The position numbers were made by a program, and so were the translations under genes. Under the pieces are notes generated by a model that worked only from the letters and a program-made list of their open reading frames with translations, was not told where the DNA came from and did not search any database. From DASQDN01 sp035630195 (lineage in GTDB: Bacteria; Acidobacteriota; Terriglobia; Bryobacterales; Bryobacteraceae): a stretch of 16,814 nt of DNA. The stretch is taken from assembly GCA_035630195.1 (NCBI GenBank), contig DASQLD010000609.1, positions 1-16,814 on the forward strand, in the 5' to 3' direction. The number at the start of each line of letters is the position of its first letter. Positions within the stretch are counted from its first letter, which is position 1. This document shows positions 1-7,492 of the stretch, piece by piece.

Positions 1-803
1 CCGGTGTTATCGATCTCTTCCGTGAGCCAAACCAGATTCGCGAAGAGCGCGCTTTCATACGCGAAACGCAGACAACGCCTCCGTCAGAACAGCCGGTCGC
101 CCAAGTCCTCGCCTGGGCCCCCGTCGACGCCGGACTCGTGAAAGCGTGGTCAGCGCCCAACACGACACAAATCCTTGACGTTCTCCGGAATCACTCCGAC
201 ACAACTCCTTCTCGATCTGCCCCTCAGGCAGCGGATCCGGATGCGCTCGCCGGAAATGCATCGGACCTGGAAACGCGTATCGATCAAGCTGCGCTGGAAT
301 CAGACGAGACCGACGCGATCGCCGGGCTTCGCCCGATCATCGATGCCGCAGTAGTGCAGGCAATGCTGCAAGTGCAAAGCAGCCGACCATCAGGAGATGG
401 CGTCTTCGTACGGAACGATTCCGCTGTAGCTCTCCTAGCCTCATCCGACTGGCCCACACTAACTCTCCCCGAAGTCCACGTCCATCGGCAAGGCCGCATC
501 CTCGTTGTGTCCGATAGCCCGACGATGCTGCAGCGTATCGTCGCACAACTGGGTTCACCCCCCTCAGGCGCTGGCGCTGCGTACACGGCGCGATACCTTC
601 ACGGACGTGAACTTGCCCCATTCACGCGCATGATGACGCAGATTGATGCCGCCAGTCCCGACAACGGCGAAGGCCCCCGATTTTTCTCGCAGAATGTTGC
701 GAGCCTCGGCGACGTTCTCCGGCGCGTCGAGTCAGCGTCCATCGTCTCGCATGACGACGGCAGGCGAGTGACGCAACAGATGCTATACCGACTCAAGCAA
801 TGA
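1..803 (+). CDS. Unrecognised protein, 3' part of gene (5' end outside window)
   Basis: The reading frame is open from the first bases of the window (codons start at position 3) to TGA at 801-803, so the GTG at 138 is unlikely to be the true start and this is the last roughly 267 residues of a longer protein. I do not recognise a named domain. The visible part is an acidic, Ala/Asp-rich linker, then an alternating beta-strand pattern and a C-terminus that ends in a strand-like stretch (VTQQMLYRL). No membrane segment is visible in this part. The stop overlaps the next start in an ATGA, so it is translationally coupled to the PBP-like gene. From this context I suspect an envelope protein, possibly of the DUF2138/YfaA or DUF3352 sort, but that rests on weak resemblance and gene order only. 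Confidence 0.6.
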   Translation, partial: GVIDLFREPNQIREERAFIRETQTTPPSEQPVAQVLAWAPVDAGLVKAWSAPNTTQILDVLRNHSDTTPSRSAPQAADPDALAGNASDLETRIDQAALESDETDAIAGLRPIIDAAVVQAMLQVQSSRPSGDGVFVRNDSAVALLASSDWPTLTLPEVHVHRQGRILVVSDSPTMLQRIVAQLGSPPSGAGAAYTARYLHGRELAPFTRMMTQIDAASPDNGEGPRFFSQNVASLGDVLRRVESASIVSHDDGRRVTQQMLYRLKQ

Positions 804-1507
804 CATGGCTCGCGCCATTTCTGCTATTCGCGCCGACGCTCTTTGACCAGTCCGTCGTTCGCATTCTGCAGCGCAACTTCCCATCCGCCCAGTTCCTGCT
901 CATCGACATCGACAGTCGTGAAATCATCGGCGCCCGCTGGTGGGATTCCGACCGTCCCATCCCTTTAGGCTCGCTTACGAAACCATTCCTCCTTACACAA
1001 AGAGACGACAAAACCTCTTGTAGTCCTCAACAATGCTGGCTCCCGCAAGGACACGGCCGTATCGACTACATCGAAGCAATCGCGCAATCCTGCAATTCCT
1101 ACTTCCTGCAGAAGGTGACAGGAAAGGTCAGATATCTCGACCCACCGCCGTCCCCTACTCCCGAAATCCTCATCGGCCTCGGCACCCAGTGGCCCATTTC
1201 GCCAATAATAATCGCGCGAGCCTATGCGACGCTAGCCCGCGATCCCGAAGCCACAACGACTCGCGCGGCTATGCGAGCCGCAGCGAGGAGAGGCACAGCG
1301 AAACTACTCGGCATCGACGCTCTCGCTAAAACCGGCACCGCCCCCTGCCGCCACAAGCACAAAGCCCCGACCGATGGATACATTGCGGTGCTCTATCCAC
1401 CCGAAACTCCGAAGTACGTACTGTTAGTCCAAGTTCATGGCGTCAGCGGCGCTACCGCAGCAAAGACTGCCGGCGCTATGCTGATCGTTCTTCGTGATGG
1501 TAAATAA
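800..1507 (+). CDS. Compact penicillin-binding-protein-like transpeptidase domain protein
   Basis: This 235-residue protein begins with a hydrophobic, signal-like stretch (residues 3-15). It carries the three active-site motifs of the serine transpeptidase/beta-lactamase fold in the right order: S58-x-x-K61 (SLTK), S97-C-N99 and K177-T-G-T180. The family acylates on the first Ser and works on peptidoglycan stem peptides outside the cytoplasmic membrane. It is much shorter than usual PBPs or class A/C enzymes, with only about 39 residues between the first two motifs, so it is a minimal domain and whether it is active is open. It overlaps the upstream gene by 4 bases (ATGA) and the downstream SpoIID gene by 11, so the three are almost certainly one operon. 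The short domain beside SpoIID recalls DUF2300/YfaQ-like proteins, but I cannot confirm that by eye. The motif order makes the fold assignment fairly secure and the exact role uncertain. Confidence 0.75.
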   Translation: MTWLAPFLLFAPTLFDQSVVRILQRNFPSAQFLLIDIDSREIIGARWWDSDRPIPLGSLTKPFLLTQRDDKTSCSPQQCWLPQGHGRIDYIEAIAQSCNSYFLQKVTGKVRYLDPPPSPTPEILIGLGTQWPISPIIIARAYATLARDPEATTTRAAMRAAARRGTAKLLGIDALAKTGTAPCRHKHKAPTDGYIAVLYPPETPKYVLLVQVHGVSGATAAKTAGAMLIVLRDGK

Positions 1508-2534
1508 ATTTGCGATCGCGTTCCTCGCTGTCCCACTGCTGGCAGCCGATCTTCGTATCGGCGTACTCAGCCTCTTTCGGCCCGAGCGAGTCACCGTCCG
1601 TTCCACGCAAGTTCTATGGGTACAAGCGGGACAACGAGCATTCTTCCTGAATGCCGGACAAGTTGCTGGCCTAAGGGCAGTAGGCGCCGAAATCGATCTG
1701 TTCGCCCAACAACAGCTCACCGCATCGAAATCCGTAAAGATCTCCGGACGCGGCGGAACTCCCGTCGAGTTCAGCCTCGGTATCGAAGGCAAGATCGACC
1801 GCAAGTTTACTGGTCGTTTAGAAGTTACTGCAGTCGGCGCCCGACTGGAACCCGTCATCCTCGTAGATCTCGAATCCGCAGTCGCCGCAGCCGTTGCCGC
1901 TGAAATGACGCGCGATGCGCCTCACGAAGCACTCAAGGCCATGGCGGTGCTTGCGCGCAGCTACTATACAGCCGGCGGTCGCCGCCACGGACCCTACGAC
2001 TTCTGCGATACAACCCACTGCCAGTGGCGACGCGAAACTATACCTTCGACACACCCCGCTTTCCCCGCGACGAACGAAACCAACGGAATAGTAGTCACAT
2101 ACAAAGATCAGCCCTTCGCTGCGATGTACCACGCCAGTTGTGGCGGAGAAACGAAGACCGCCGAACAAGTCGGCCTCAGCTCCGATCCTTACCCGTACTT
2201 CTCCGTCGCATGCGAACCTTGTCGCCGTGATGGCCCCGTGTGGAGTCGCAAACTACCTGCCGATATCGCCCAGCCGATTCTCACGAACGTCTCAGAAACG
2301 CTGCGCCTGGCCATAACCCGGCAACTCGGCTGGAGCGCTCTCCCGAGCAACAACTACAAAGCGCGTCTCCTAGGCGCCGAAGCAATCGTGGACGGAAGAG
2401 GAGAAGGCCACGGCGTCGGCGTATGCCAGCGAGGTCTCATCCATTCCCCGGGACGGGATTTCCGCGAACTGTTATCCCGTTACCTCCCGCAAACACGCGC
2501 TTACTCAAAGCTGGCGTATAGTCGTCTAAAGTGA
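1497..2534 (+). CDS. SpoIID/LytB domain protein (putative peptidoglycan lytic transglycosylase)
   Basis: SpoIID-family proteins cleave glycan strands of peptidoglycan, preferring strands stripped of stem peptides. The hallmark motifs are all here, numbered from ATG 1497: the putative catalytic Glu in VAAEM (E136), the CDTTHCQ motif (C170-C175), the CGGET motif (C215-T219) and the GRGEGHGVGVCQRG box (300-313). Residues 4-17 form a signal peptide, so the enzyme should act in the periplasm. A GTG at 1494 is directly upstream in frame; I prefer the ATG because it gives a cleaner signal peptide. The gene starts inside the preceding PBP-like gene and its TGA overlaps the next start (GTGA). The 345-residue length suits a single SpoIID domain with an N-terminal beta-rich region. 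The neighbour suggests a coupled transpeptidase-like plus lytic pair. Confidence 0.9.
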   Translation: MVNKFAIAFLAVPLLAADLRIGVLSLFRPERVTVRSTQVLWVQAGQRAFFLNAGQVAGLRAVGAEIDLFAQQQLTASKSVKISGRGGTPVEFSLGIEGKIDRKFTGRLEVTAVGARLEPVILVDLESAVAAAVAAEMTRDAPHEALKAMAVLARSYYTAGGRRHGPYDFCDTTHCQWRRETIPSTHPAFPATNETNGIVVTYKDQPFAAMYHASCGGETKTAEQVGLSSDPYPYFSVACEPCRRDGPVWSRKLPADIAQPILTNVSETLRLAITRQLGWSALPSNNYKARLLGAEAIVDGRGEGHGVGVCQRGLIHSPGRDFRELLSRYLPQTRAYSKLAYSRLK

Positions 2535-4525
2535 CTCGACGCACCGCACTCACACTCGCTCTCAGCGCCCTCAACACACCCGCCGAGATCCGCTACCGCC
2601 AATACGCGCGATGTCTTCCCGACTACATTGCGCGCCTCGCGCGCGAGGCACACACCAAACGCAATACCGACCTGGCAAAACTCACCACCCCTGCTGCAAT
2701 CGCGGACCGCCAGCAATGGGTCACCGACACGTTTTGGAAGCTCACCGGGAGCAAGCCTGACAACACTCCTCTCAACATCAAGACAACGGGAGCATTCGAC
2801 AGACCTGCCTATCGCGTCGAGAAGCTCGTATATGAAAGTCAGCCCGGGCTCCACATCCCTGCCAATCTCTACATCCCGAAAAACCATAAGCCGCCCTTTC
2901 CTGGCGTGTTGTTCCAGATGGGCCACAGCCTCAACGGCAAAGCAGCCGAGCCATACCAGAAGTGCTGTCAGGCGCTCGCCCAACTTGGCTACCTCGTCCT
3001 CGCGTTCGATCCCATGGGCCAAGGCGAGCGAACCTACTATCCACAGCCCAACGGAGGTGTACTCACAAGACTCGGCTCAGCTGACGATGAGCACACAAGA
3101 CCCGGCAAGCAGATGCTCCTTGTCGGCGATACTGCAACCCGCATGCAGGCATGGGATGCAGTTCGTAGCCTAGACGTCCTGGCGTCGCATCCATTGGTCG
3201 ACAAGACGCGCCTAGGCTCCACAGGCCAGTCCGGCGGCGGCACTCTCACGATGTTCCTGACCGCTGTCGACAACCGTCTCGCGTCAGCCGCGATATCTTG
3301 CGGCAACACCGAGAACTTTGCTACCGAGAACTTCAATCCACCGGGCTCAGTGGATGACGCTGAACAGGACTTCGTCAACGCCGGACCGCTAGGCTTCGAT
3401 CGCTGGGATCTTGTCTATCCCATGGCTCCTAAACCGATGCTTATCGGCGTGAGTGCTCGGGATTACTTCGGAACTTACTCGCCCAGCTATCTCAACGACG
3501 GTCGCGCGGAGTTCACAAGACTCAAGAACATCTACCGCACACTTGGCAAAGAAGGTGCGATCGAGTGGTTCGAAACGCCACTTCCGCACGCGCTCTCTCA
3601 CGATATGCGCCTTCAGATCTACAGCTTCTTTGAGAGAACACTAAAGAACTCAAGCAGCCGAATTACACAGGAACCATCCGTAAAACCCGAACCTGACGAC
3701 CAGCTTTACGCAGGCCTCACCGCCAACGTCGTCCGCGACTTCAAGAGCAAGACACCGCTCTCCCTCGCCCGCGAACGAGCCGCTACCCTCAAGCGTCCCG
3801 GGATCGTCAATCCCATCGACATCCCCATTCCGAAGAACACATCCATAAACGTTCTAGGGACAGCCAGCGGAGAGACGGGCGCTATCGAAGCGGTGGAAGT
3901 GCAGGTCTCACCGGAGATGTACCTACCGGGCTACATCTTCAAACCTAAAAGCGAGCCGACGGGCGTGATCATCGTGCTCGAACCACGAGGTCGAAACGCC
4001 CATTGGAGAGAAGACGATCTCTATCCAAAACTCGCCGCGTCTGGCCGCGTCGTCGCAGCCTTCGACATACGTGGTATCGGCGACCTCTGGCCCGAAGTAG
4101 GACGAGGCAACCCCTTCTACACGCGCCGCCACGCCGAAGAAGATTCGTATGCCTGGGCGTCTCTAATGCTTGGTCAACCTATGCTTCATCAGCGAGTGAC
4201 TGACATCCTCGCGATCGTTGAGGCGATGCGCAAATATACAGGGGAGCCGATCCTTTTGGCGGCGTTGGATCATCTCACTGTGCCCGCTCTTTTCGCGACG
4301 ATGCTAAATCCGTCTATCTGGCGGCTGTACACGGCGCGAGGCCTGCCCTCATATGCAGGCCTCCTCGAATCGGAAGATTACAATGAACCTTTTGCGAACT
4401 TCTTTCCGAATATCCTTTCCATGATCGACCTGCCCCAAATAAGAAGCGCTCTAGCGCAGCGTCTCCACCAGGGAAAGACCTGGGATTTCGAGACGCTGAG
4501 CTCGTTAGCCGCAAACGGCCGCTAG
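2531..4525 (+). CDS. Secreted two-domain alpha/beta hydrolase (acetyl xylan esterase-like)
   Basis: The protein has 664 residues and starts at GTG 2531, which overlaps the SpoIID stop. The first residues (TRRTALTLALSA) resemble a short Tat-type export signal. Domain 1 (about 60-370) is a dienelactone-hydrolase/acetyl-xylan-esterase-like fold: nucleophile S234 in TGQSGGG, a likely acid D311 in SARDYFG and a likely His at H353 or H357. Such enzymes remove acetyl or other ester groups from plant polysaccharides, though the substrate cannot be read from sequence. Domain 2 (about 435-650) repeats the fold (strands around VIIVLEPRG and VVAAFDIRGIGD), but where the GxSxG elbow should be it reads AALDHLT (D580), so this half appears catalytically dead. 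There is no Shine-Dalgarno; translation is probably coupled. The family is clear and the ester substrate is unknown. Confidence 0.8.
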   Translation: MTRRTALTLALSALNTPAEIRYRQYARCLPDYIARLAREAHTKRNTDLAKLTTPAAIADRQQWVTDTFWKLTGSKPDNTPLNIKTTGAFDRPAYRVEKLVYESQPGLHIPANLYIPKNHKPPFPGVLFQMGHSLNGKAAEPYQKCCQALAQLGYLVLAFDPMGQGERTYYPQPNGGVLTRLGSADDEHTRPGKQMLLVGDTATRMQAWDAVRSLDVLASHPLVDKTRLGSTGQSGGGTLTMFLTAVDNRLASAAISCGNTENFATENFNPPGSVDDAEQDFVNAGPLGFDRWDLVYPMAPKPMLIGVSARDYFGTYSPSYLNDGRAEFTRLKNIYRTLGKEGAIEWFETPLPHALSHDMRLQIYSFFERTLKNSSSRITQEPSVKPEPDDQLYAGLTANVVRDFKSKTPLSLARERAATLKRPGIVNPIDIPIPKNTSINVLGTASGETGAIEAVEVQVSPEMYLPGYIFKPKSEPTGVIIVLEPRGRNAHWREDDLYPKLAASGRVVAAFDIRGIGDLWPEVGRGNPFYTRRHAEEDSYAWASLMLGQPMLHQRVTDILAIVEAMRKYTGEPILLAALDHLTVPALFATMLNPSIWRLYTARGLPSYAGLLESEDYNEPFANFFPNILSMIDLPQIRSALAQRLHQGKTWDFETLSSLAANGR

Positions 4526-4534
4526 CTTGACGGG

Positions 4535-5323
4535 ATGCGATACCTGACGATTGCAGACATCCCAGCCTGCTGCGACCTCTCCGCCTCCGCCGGTTGGAAT
4601 CAAACTCCAGCCGACTGGGAGCGGATGATAACCCTAGAGCCTGCCGGCTGCTTTTGCATTGAAGCCGATGACCGGCTAGTCGCAACCACCACCCTGCTTA
4701 CTTACGATCGTGAACTGGCCTGGGTCGGCATGGTACTCACACACTCTGACTATCAGCGTCGCGGATATGCCCGTCGCCTCGTGACCGCGGCGCTCGAGCT
4801 TTCGCGCGTCCGAGGAATACCCACGGTCAAGCTTGACGCCACCGATCAGGGGCGTCCTCTCTACGAAAGCCTCGGTTTCATAGAAGAGCAGTCAATTGAG
4901 CGCTGGCGGGGCACTCCCGAAGTCGCGGCTCCAATGGGAGCCGACTGGGGACCGTCTCCTCTCTATCAACTCGACGTTTCCGCCTTCGGCGCCGACCGCT
5001 CCCGCTTCCTGAACACACTGGGCAAGTCGATGATCGGCGGTGGCGCATTCGCAATGTGCCGCCCGGGAGCAAACGCAAATCATCTCGGTCCATGCACCGC
5101 ACGGGACGAAGAAAGCGCTTCTAGAGTCATTCGTTCGGTCCTCGCGACGAAGCCAGGCGAACCCTGGCTTTGGGATATTCTCCCGGCGAACGAGCCTGCG
5201 ATGGCTCTCGCCCAAGAACTCGGTTTTGCTCCAGCGCGTCATCTCAAACGGATGGTTCGGGGACAACCCTCACGCGGAGCCGAGGACATGGTATACGCAA
5301 TAGCAGGATTCGAAGCCGGCTGA
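4535..5323 (+). CDS. GNAT family N-acetyltransferase
   Basis: GNAT enzymes move an acetyl group from acetyl-CoA to an amine. The N-terminal half (1-135) is a canonical GNAT domain: motif A QRRGYARRL (Q74-L82, the pyrophosphate loop of CoA binding) and motif B YESLGF (110-115). The C-terminal half (about 140-262) is a second, divergent segment ending in a strand-helix-strand pattern (PWLWDILPANEPAMALAQELGF), consistent with the extra GNAT-like domain seen in YitH/HolE-type proteins (Acetyltransf_18). The 262-residue length fits that two-domain type. It follows the hydrolase after 9 bases and precedes the epimerase-like gene by 13, so it is probably co-transcribed. The substrate is unknown, and no predicted signal means it acts in the cytoplasm, unlike its upstream neighbours. 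Confidence 0.85.
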   Translation: MRYLTIADIPACCDLSASAGWNQTPADWERMITLEPAGCFCIEADDRLVATTTLLTYDRELAWVGMVLTHSDYQRRGYARRLVTAALELSRVRGIPTVKLDATDQGRPLYESLGFIEEQSIERWRGTPEVAAPMGADWGPSPLYQLDVSAFGADRSRFLNTLGKSMIGGGAFAMCRPGANANHLGPCTARDEESASRVIRSVLATKPGEPWLWDILPANEPAMALAQELGFAPARHLKRMVRGQPSRGAEDMVYAIAGFEAG

Positions 5324-5336
5324 TCACAATACACAC

Positions 5337-6338
5337 ATGCGCAACGAAGACGAACTCGAAGAACTCCTCTCCCGCCCGAGCTCTAATGACGAAGCCGCAA
5401 TAAGCGCTCTCGAAGGACCCATCCTCATTCTCGGAGCCGGCGGCAAAATGGGCCCATCATTGGCCATCCGGGCCAAACGCGCAGGCGCGAGCGAAGTCAT
5501 CGCAGTAGCCAGGTTCAGTTCATCAAGCGCGCGAGAACGCCTCGAGGCCGCCGGAGTAAAAACGATCGCAGCCGATCTACTCGAGCATGACGTCCTTTAC
5601 CGGCTGCCCGACGCGCCTCATGTCATCTTCATGGCAGCCATGAAATTCGGCACCACCGGCTCCGAGCACGTCACTTGGGCAATGAACACATTTCTTCCCG
5701 GCTCCGTGGCGGAACGCTATCGATCGTCGCGTATTGTCTCGTTCTCTACGGGTAACGTCTATCCCTTAATGCCCGTAAGCAGCGGCGGAGCGACTGAGGA
5801 AACGCCATGCATGCCCGTAGGCGAGTATGCGCAATCCGCTCTTGGTCGCGAGCGTATGTTTCAATATGGATCTCATACCTTCGGCACACCTGGCGTCATC
5901 CTGCGCCTGAACTACGCCTGCGAGTTGCGTTATGGAGTGCTCGTCGATATAGGGCGCAAAGTCTTCGAACATACGCCGGTCGACCTCACCATGGGCATGG
6001 CGAACGTCATCTGGCAGGGCGATGCGAACTCGGTCTGTCTGCAATCGCTGCACTATTGCACCAGCCCGCCACTCATCCTTAATCTCACAGGTCCCGAGAC
6101 CCTCTCCGTCCGGTGGGTTGCGCACGAGTTCGGCAAGCGGTTCGGCATCGATCCCAAGTTTCAAGGTGAGGAATCTTCCACTGCGCTTCTCAACAACAGT
6201 GCGCGAGCCATCGGTCTGTTTGGCTACCCGACAGTCTCACCGGCGGAGATGATTGAGTGGACAGCATCCTGGATTAGTCACGGCGGCGCAATGCTAGGTA
6301 AACCGACTCACTTTCAAACACGGGACGGACGTTTCTAA
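5337..6338 (+). CDS. NAD(P)-dependent epimerase/dehydratase-like protein (extended SDR)
   Basis: This is a Rossmann-fold extended SDR of 333 residues. The dinucleotide-binding loop is GAGGKMG (33-39), followed by the VIAVARF strand whose end normally selects NAD or NADP. The active-site region has the strand FSTGNVYP and the helix EYAQSALGRERMF, in which Y164 is the usual catalytic Tyr but the Lys four residues later (YxxxK) is Ala (A168). That is a departure from canonical epimerases and reductases and may mean a changed or lost reaction. There is no signal peptide. The stop shares one base with the next ATG (TAATG), so it is coupled to the DHDPS-like aldolase. The pair suggests a short sugar or sugar-acid catabolic step, oxidation or epimerisation followed by aldol cleavage; that is inference. 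No Shine-Dalgarno is visible at the start. Confidence 0.82.
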   Translation: MRNEDELEELLSRPSSNDEAAISALEGPILILGAGGKMGPSLAIRAKRAGASEVIAVARFSSSSARERLEAAGVKTIAADLLEHDVLYRLPDAPHVIFMAAMKFGTTGSEHVTWAMNTFLPGSVAERYRSSRIVSFSTGNVYPLMPVSSGGATEETPCMPVGEYAQSALGRERMFQYGSHTFGTPGVILRLNYACELRYGVLVDIGRKVFEHTPVDLTMGMANVIWQGDANSVCLQSLHYCTSPPLILNLTGPETLSVRWVAHEFGKRFGIDPKFQGEESSTALLNNSARAIGLFGYPTVSPAEMIEWTASWISHGGAMLGKPTHFQTRDGRF

Positions 6339-7336
6339 TGGACCTCCGAGCACGGCTACGCCAAGGCCTCGTGATTCCCGCGCATCCTCTTGCGCTCGGC
6401 TCAGATCGAAAGTTAGACGAACGACGGCAGCGCGCCTTGACCCGCTACTACATCGCTTCGGGGGCGGGAGGCATCGCGGTTGGCGTGCACACAACGCAAT
6501 TCGCGATTCGAGATCCAAACATCGGCTTATTCAAGCCTGTGCTCGAACTCGCGGAAGAGGAAGCCCGTGGGAAAGACATCCTTAAGATCGCGGGCGCTGT
6601 GGGACCGACGACACAAGCCACAAGAGAAACAGCTCTCGCTCGAGACATTGGCTACGATGCCGTTCTGCTTAGCTTGGGCGCATTGAAAGACGCTCCCGTG
6701 CGCGATCTCATTACGCACGTTCAATCCGTCGCTCAGATCCTTCCTGTCTTCGGCTTCTACCTTCAACCGAGCGTTGGTGGACGAATTCTGCCCTACGAAT
6801 TCTGGCGTGCGTTCGTTGAAATTGACAATGTTGTCGCGATCAAGATGGCTCCCTTCAATCGCTATCAGACCATCGATGTTGTGCGGGCTGTGGCGGAGTC
6901 AGGTCGCGACATCGCCCTCTACACGGGGAATGACGACAGCATCCTCGTTGATCTGATGACCGAATATGCGTTCGGCCCCGCTCGTGTTCGGATAGCTGGC
7001 GGCCTGCTGGGGCATTGGGCTGTCTGGACGGGAAAAGCAGTCGAGCATCTCAACGCCACTCGAAATGGACCTACTGCGGAATTGCTCACATTGGCCGCGC
7101 AAGTTACGGATGCGAACGCCGCTCTGTTCGATCCTGCGCATCATTTCCACGGCTGCATACCGGGAATTCATGAAATCCTAAGACGTCAGGGATTGCTCGA
7201 AGGCCGCTGGTGTCTTGACACGAACGAGGAGTTATCTACCGGCCAGATGGAGGAAATCGATCGCGTTTGCCGCATCTATCCTCACTTAGTCGATGACGAC
7301 TTCGTTCGAACTCATCTCGATAGCTGGTTACGGTGA
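6338..7336 (+). CDS. Dihydrodipicolinate synthase/N-acetylneuraminate lyase family protein
   Basis: Members of this class I aldolase family form a Schiff base between a lysine and a keto-acid. K169 in VVAIKMAPF sits at the expected place, and Y141 in GFYLQP matches the conserved catalytic tyrosine. The protein has 332 residues, slightly longer than the usual 290-310. The N-terminal part (ALTRYYIASGAGGIAVGVH) shows the family's barrel start but lacks the standard GGTTGE loop, so it is not a housekeeping DapA; a sugar-acid or keto-acid lyase or dehydratase is more likely. It is translationally coupled to the epimerase-like gene and is the last gene of the packed block. The hairpin at 7394-7413 is the only candidate end signal I see after it. 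Confidence 0.83.
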   Translation: MDLRARLRQGLVIPAHPLALGSDRKLDERRQRALTRYYIASGAGGIAVGVHTTQFAIRDPNIGLFKPVLELAEEEARGKDILKIAGAVGPTTQATRETALARDIGYDAVLLSLGALKDAPVRDLITHVQSVAQILPVFGFYLQPSVGGRILPYEFWRAFVEIDNVVAIKMAPFNRYQTIDVVRAVAESGRDIALYTGNDDSILVDLMTEYAFGPARVRIAGGLLGHWAVWTGKAVEHLNATRNGPTAELLTLAAQVTDANAALFDPAHHFHGCIPGIHEILRRQGLLEGRWCLDTNEELSTGQMEEIDRVCRIYPHLVDDDFVRTHLDSWLR

Positions 7337-7393
7337 CGTTTACTTTCACTCAAGCTCCCTTCTTGGTACCGTCGACACCGCCAAAATCGCTGG

Positions 7394-7413
7394 TGGCGCG
7401 GTAGATAGCGCCG
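7394..7413 (+). other. Small hairpin in the spacer after the seven-gene block
   Basis: Arms TGGCGC and GCGCCG (last pair T-G) surround an 8-base loop, 58 bases past the aldolase stop. It is followed by TTGGGGG rather than a T-run, so it is not a convincing intrinsic terminator. It could be a weak or factor-dependent end point, or chance in GC-rich DNA. Confidence 0.2.
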
Positions 7414-7456
7414 TTGGGGGTAAGTTGGTACGGATAATGAAGGTACGCATGCTATT

Positions 7457-7487
7457 CTGACGGTGCTGGGTCGTCTTCGTCTATAAA
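7457..7487 (+). promoter_or_regulatory. Putative promoter for the radical SAM gene, placed for a leaderless transcript
   Basis: A TATAAA -10-like box at 7482-7487 lies 5 bases before the ATG at 7493. A CTGACG at 7457-7462 matches four of six bases of the -35 consensus with a 19-base spacer. Initiation about 7 bases after the -10 box would begin at the start codon itself. There is no Shine-Dalgarno, which fits. The -35 is weak and the spacer long. Confidence 0.4.
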
Positions 7488-7492
7488 CTTAC

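Noticed and set aside
7394..7413. Intrinsic terminator after the aldolase gene
   Set aside because: The stem is short and no T-run follows; kept only as a low-confidence hairpin.
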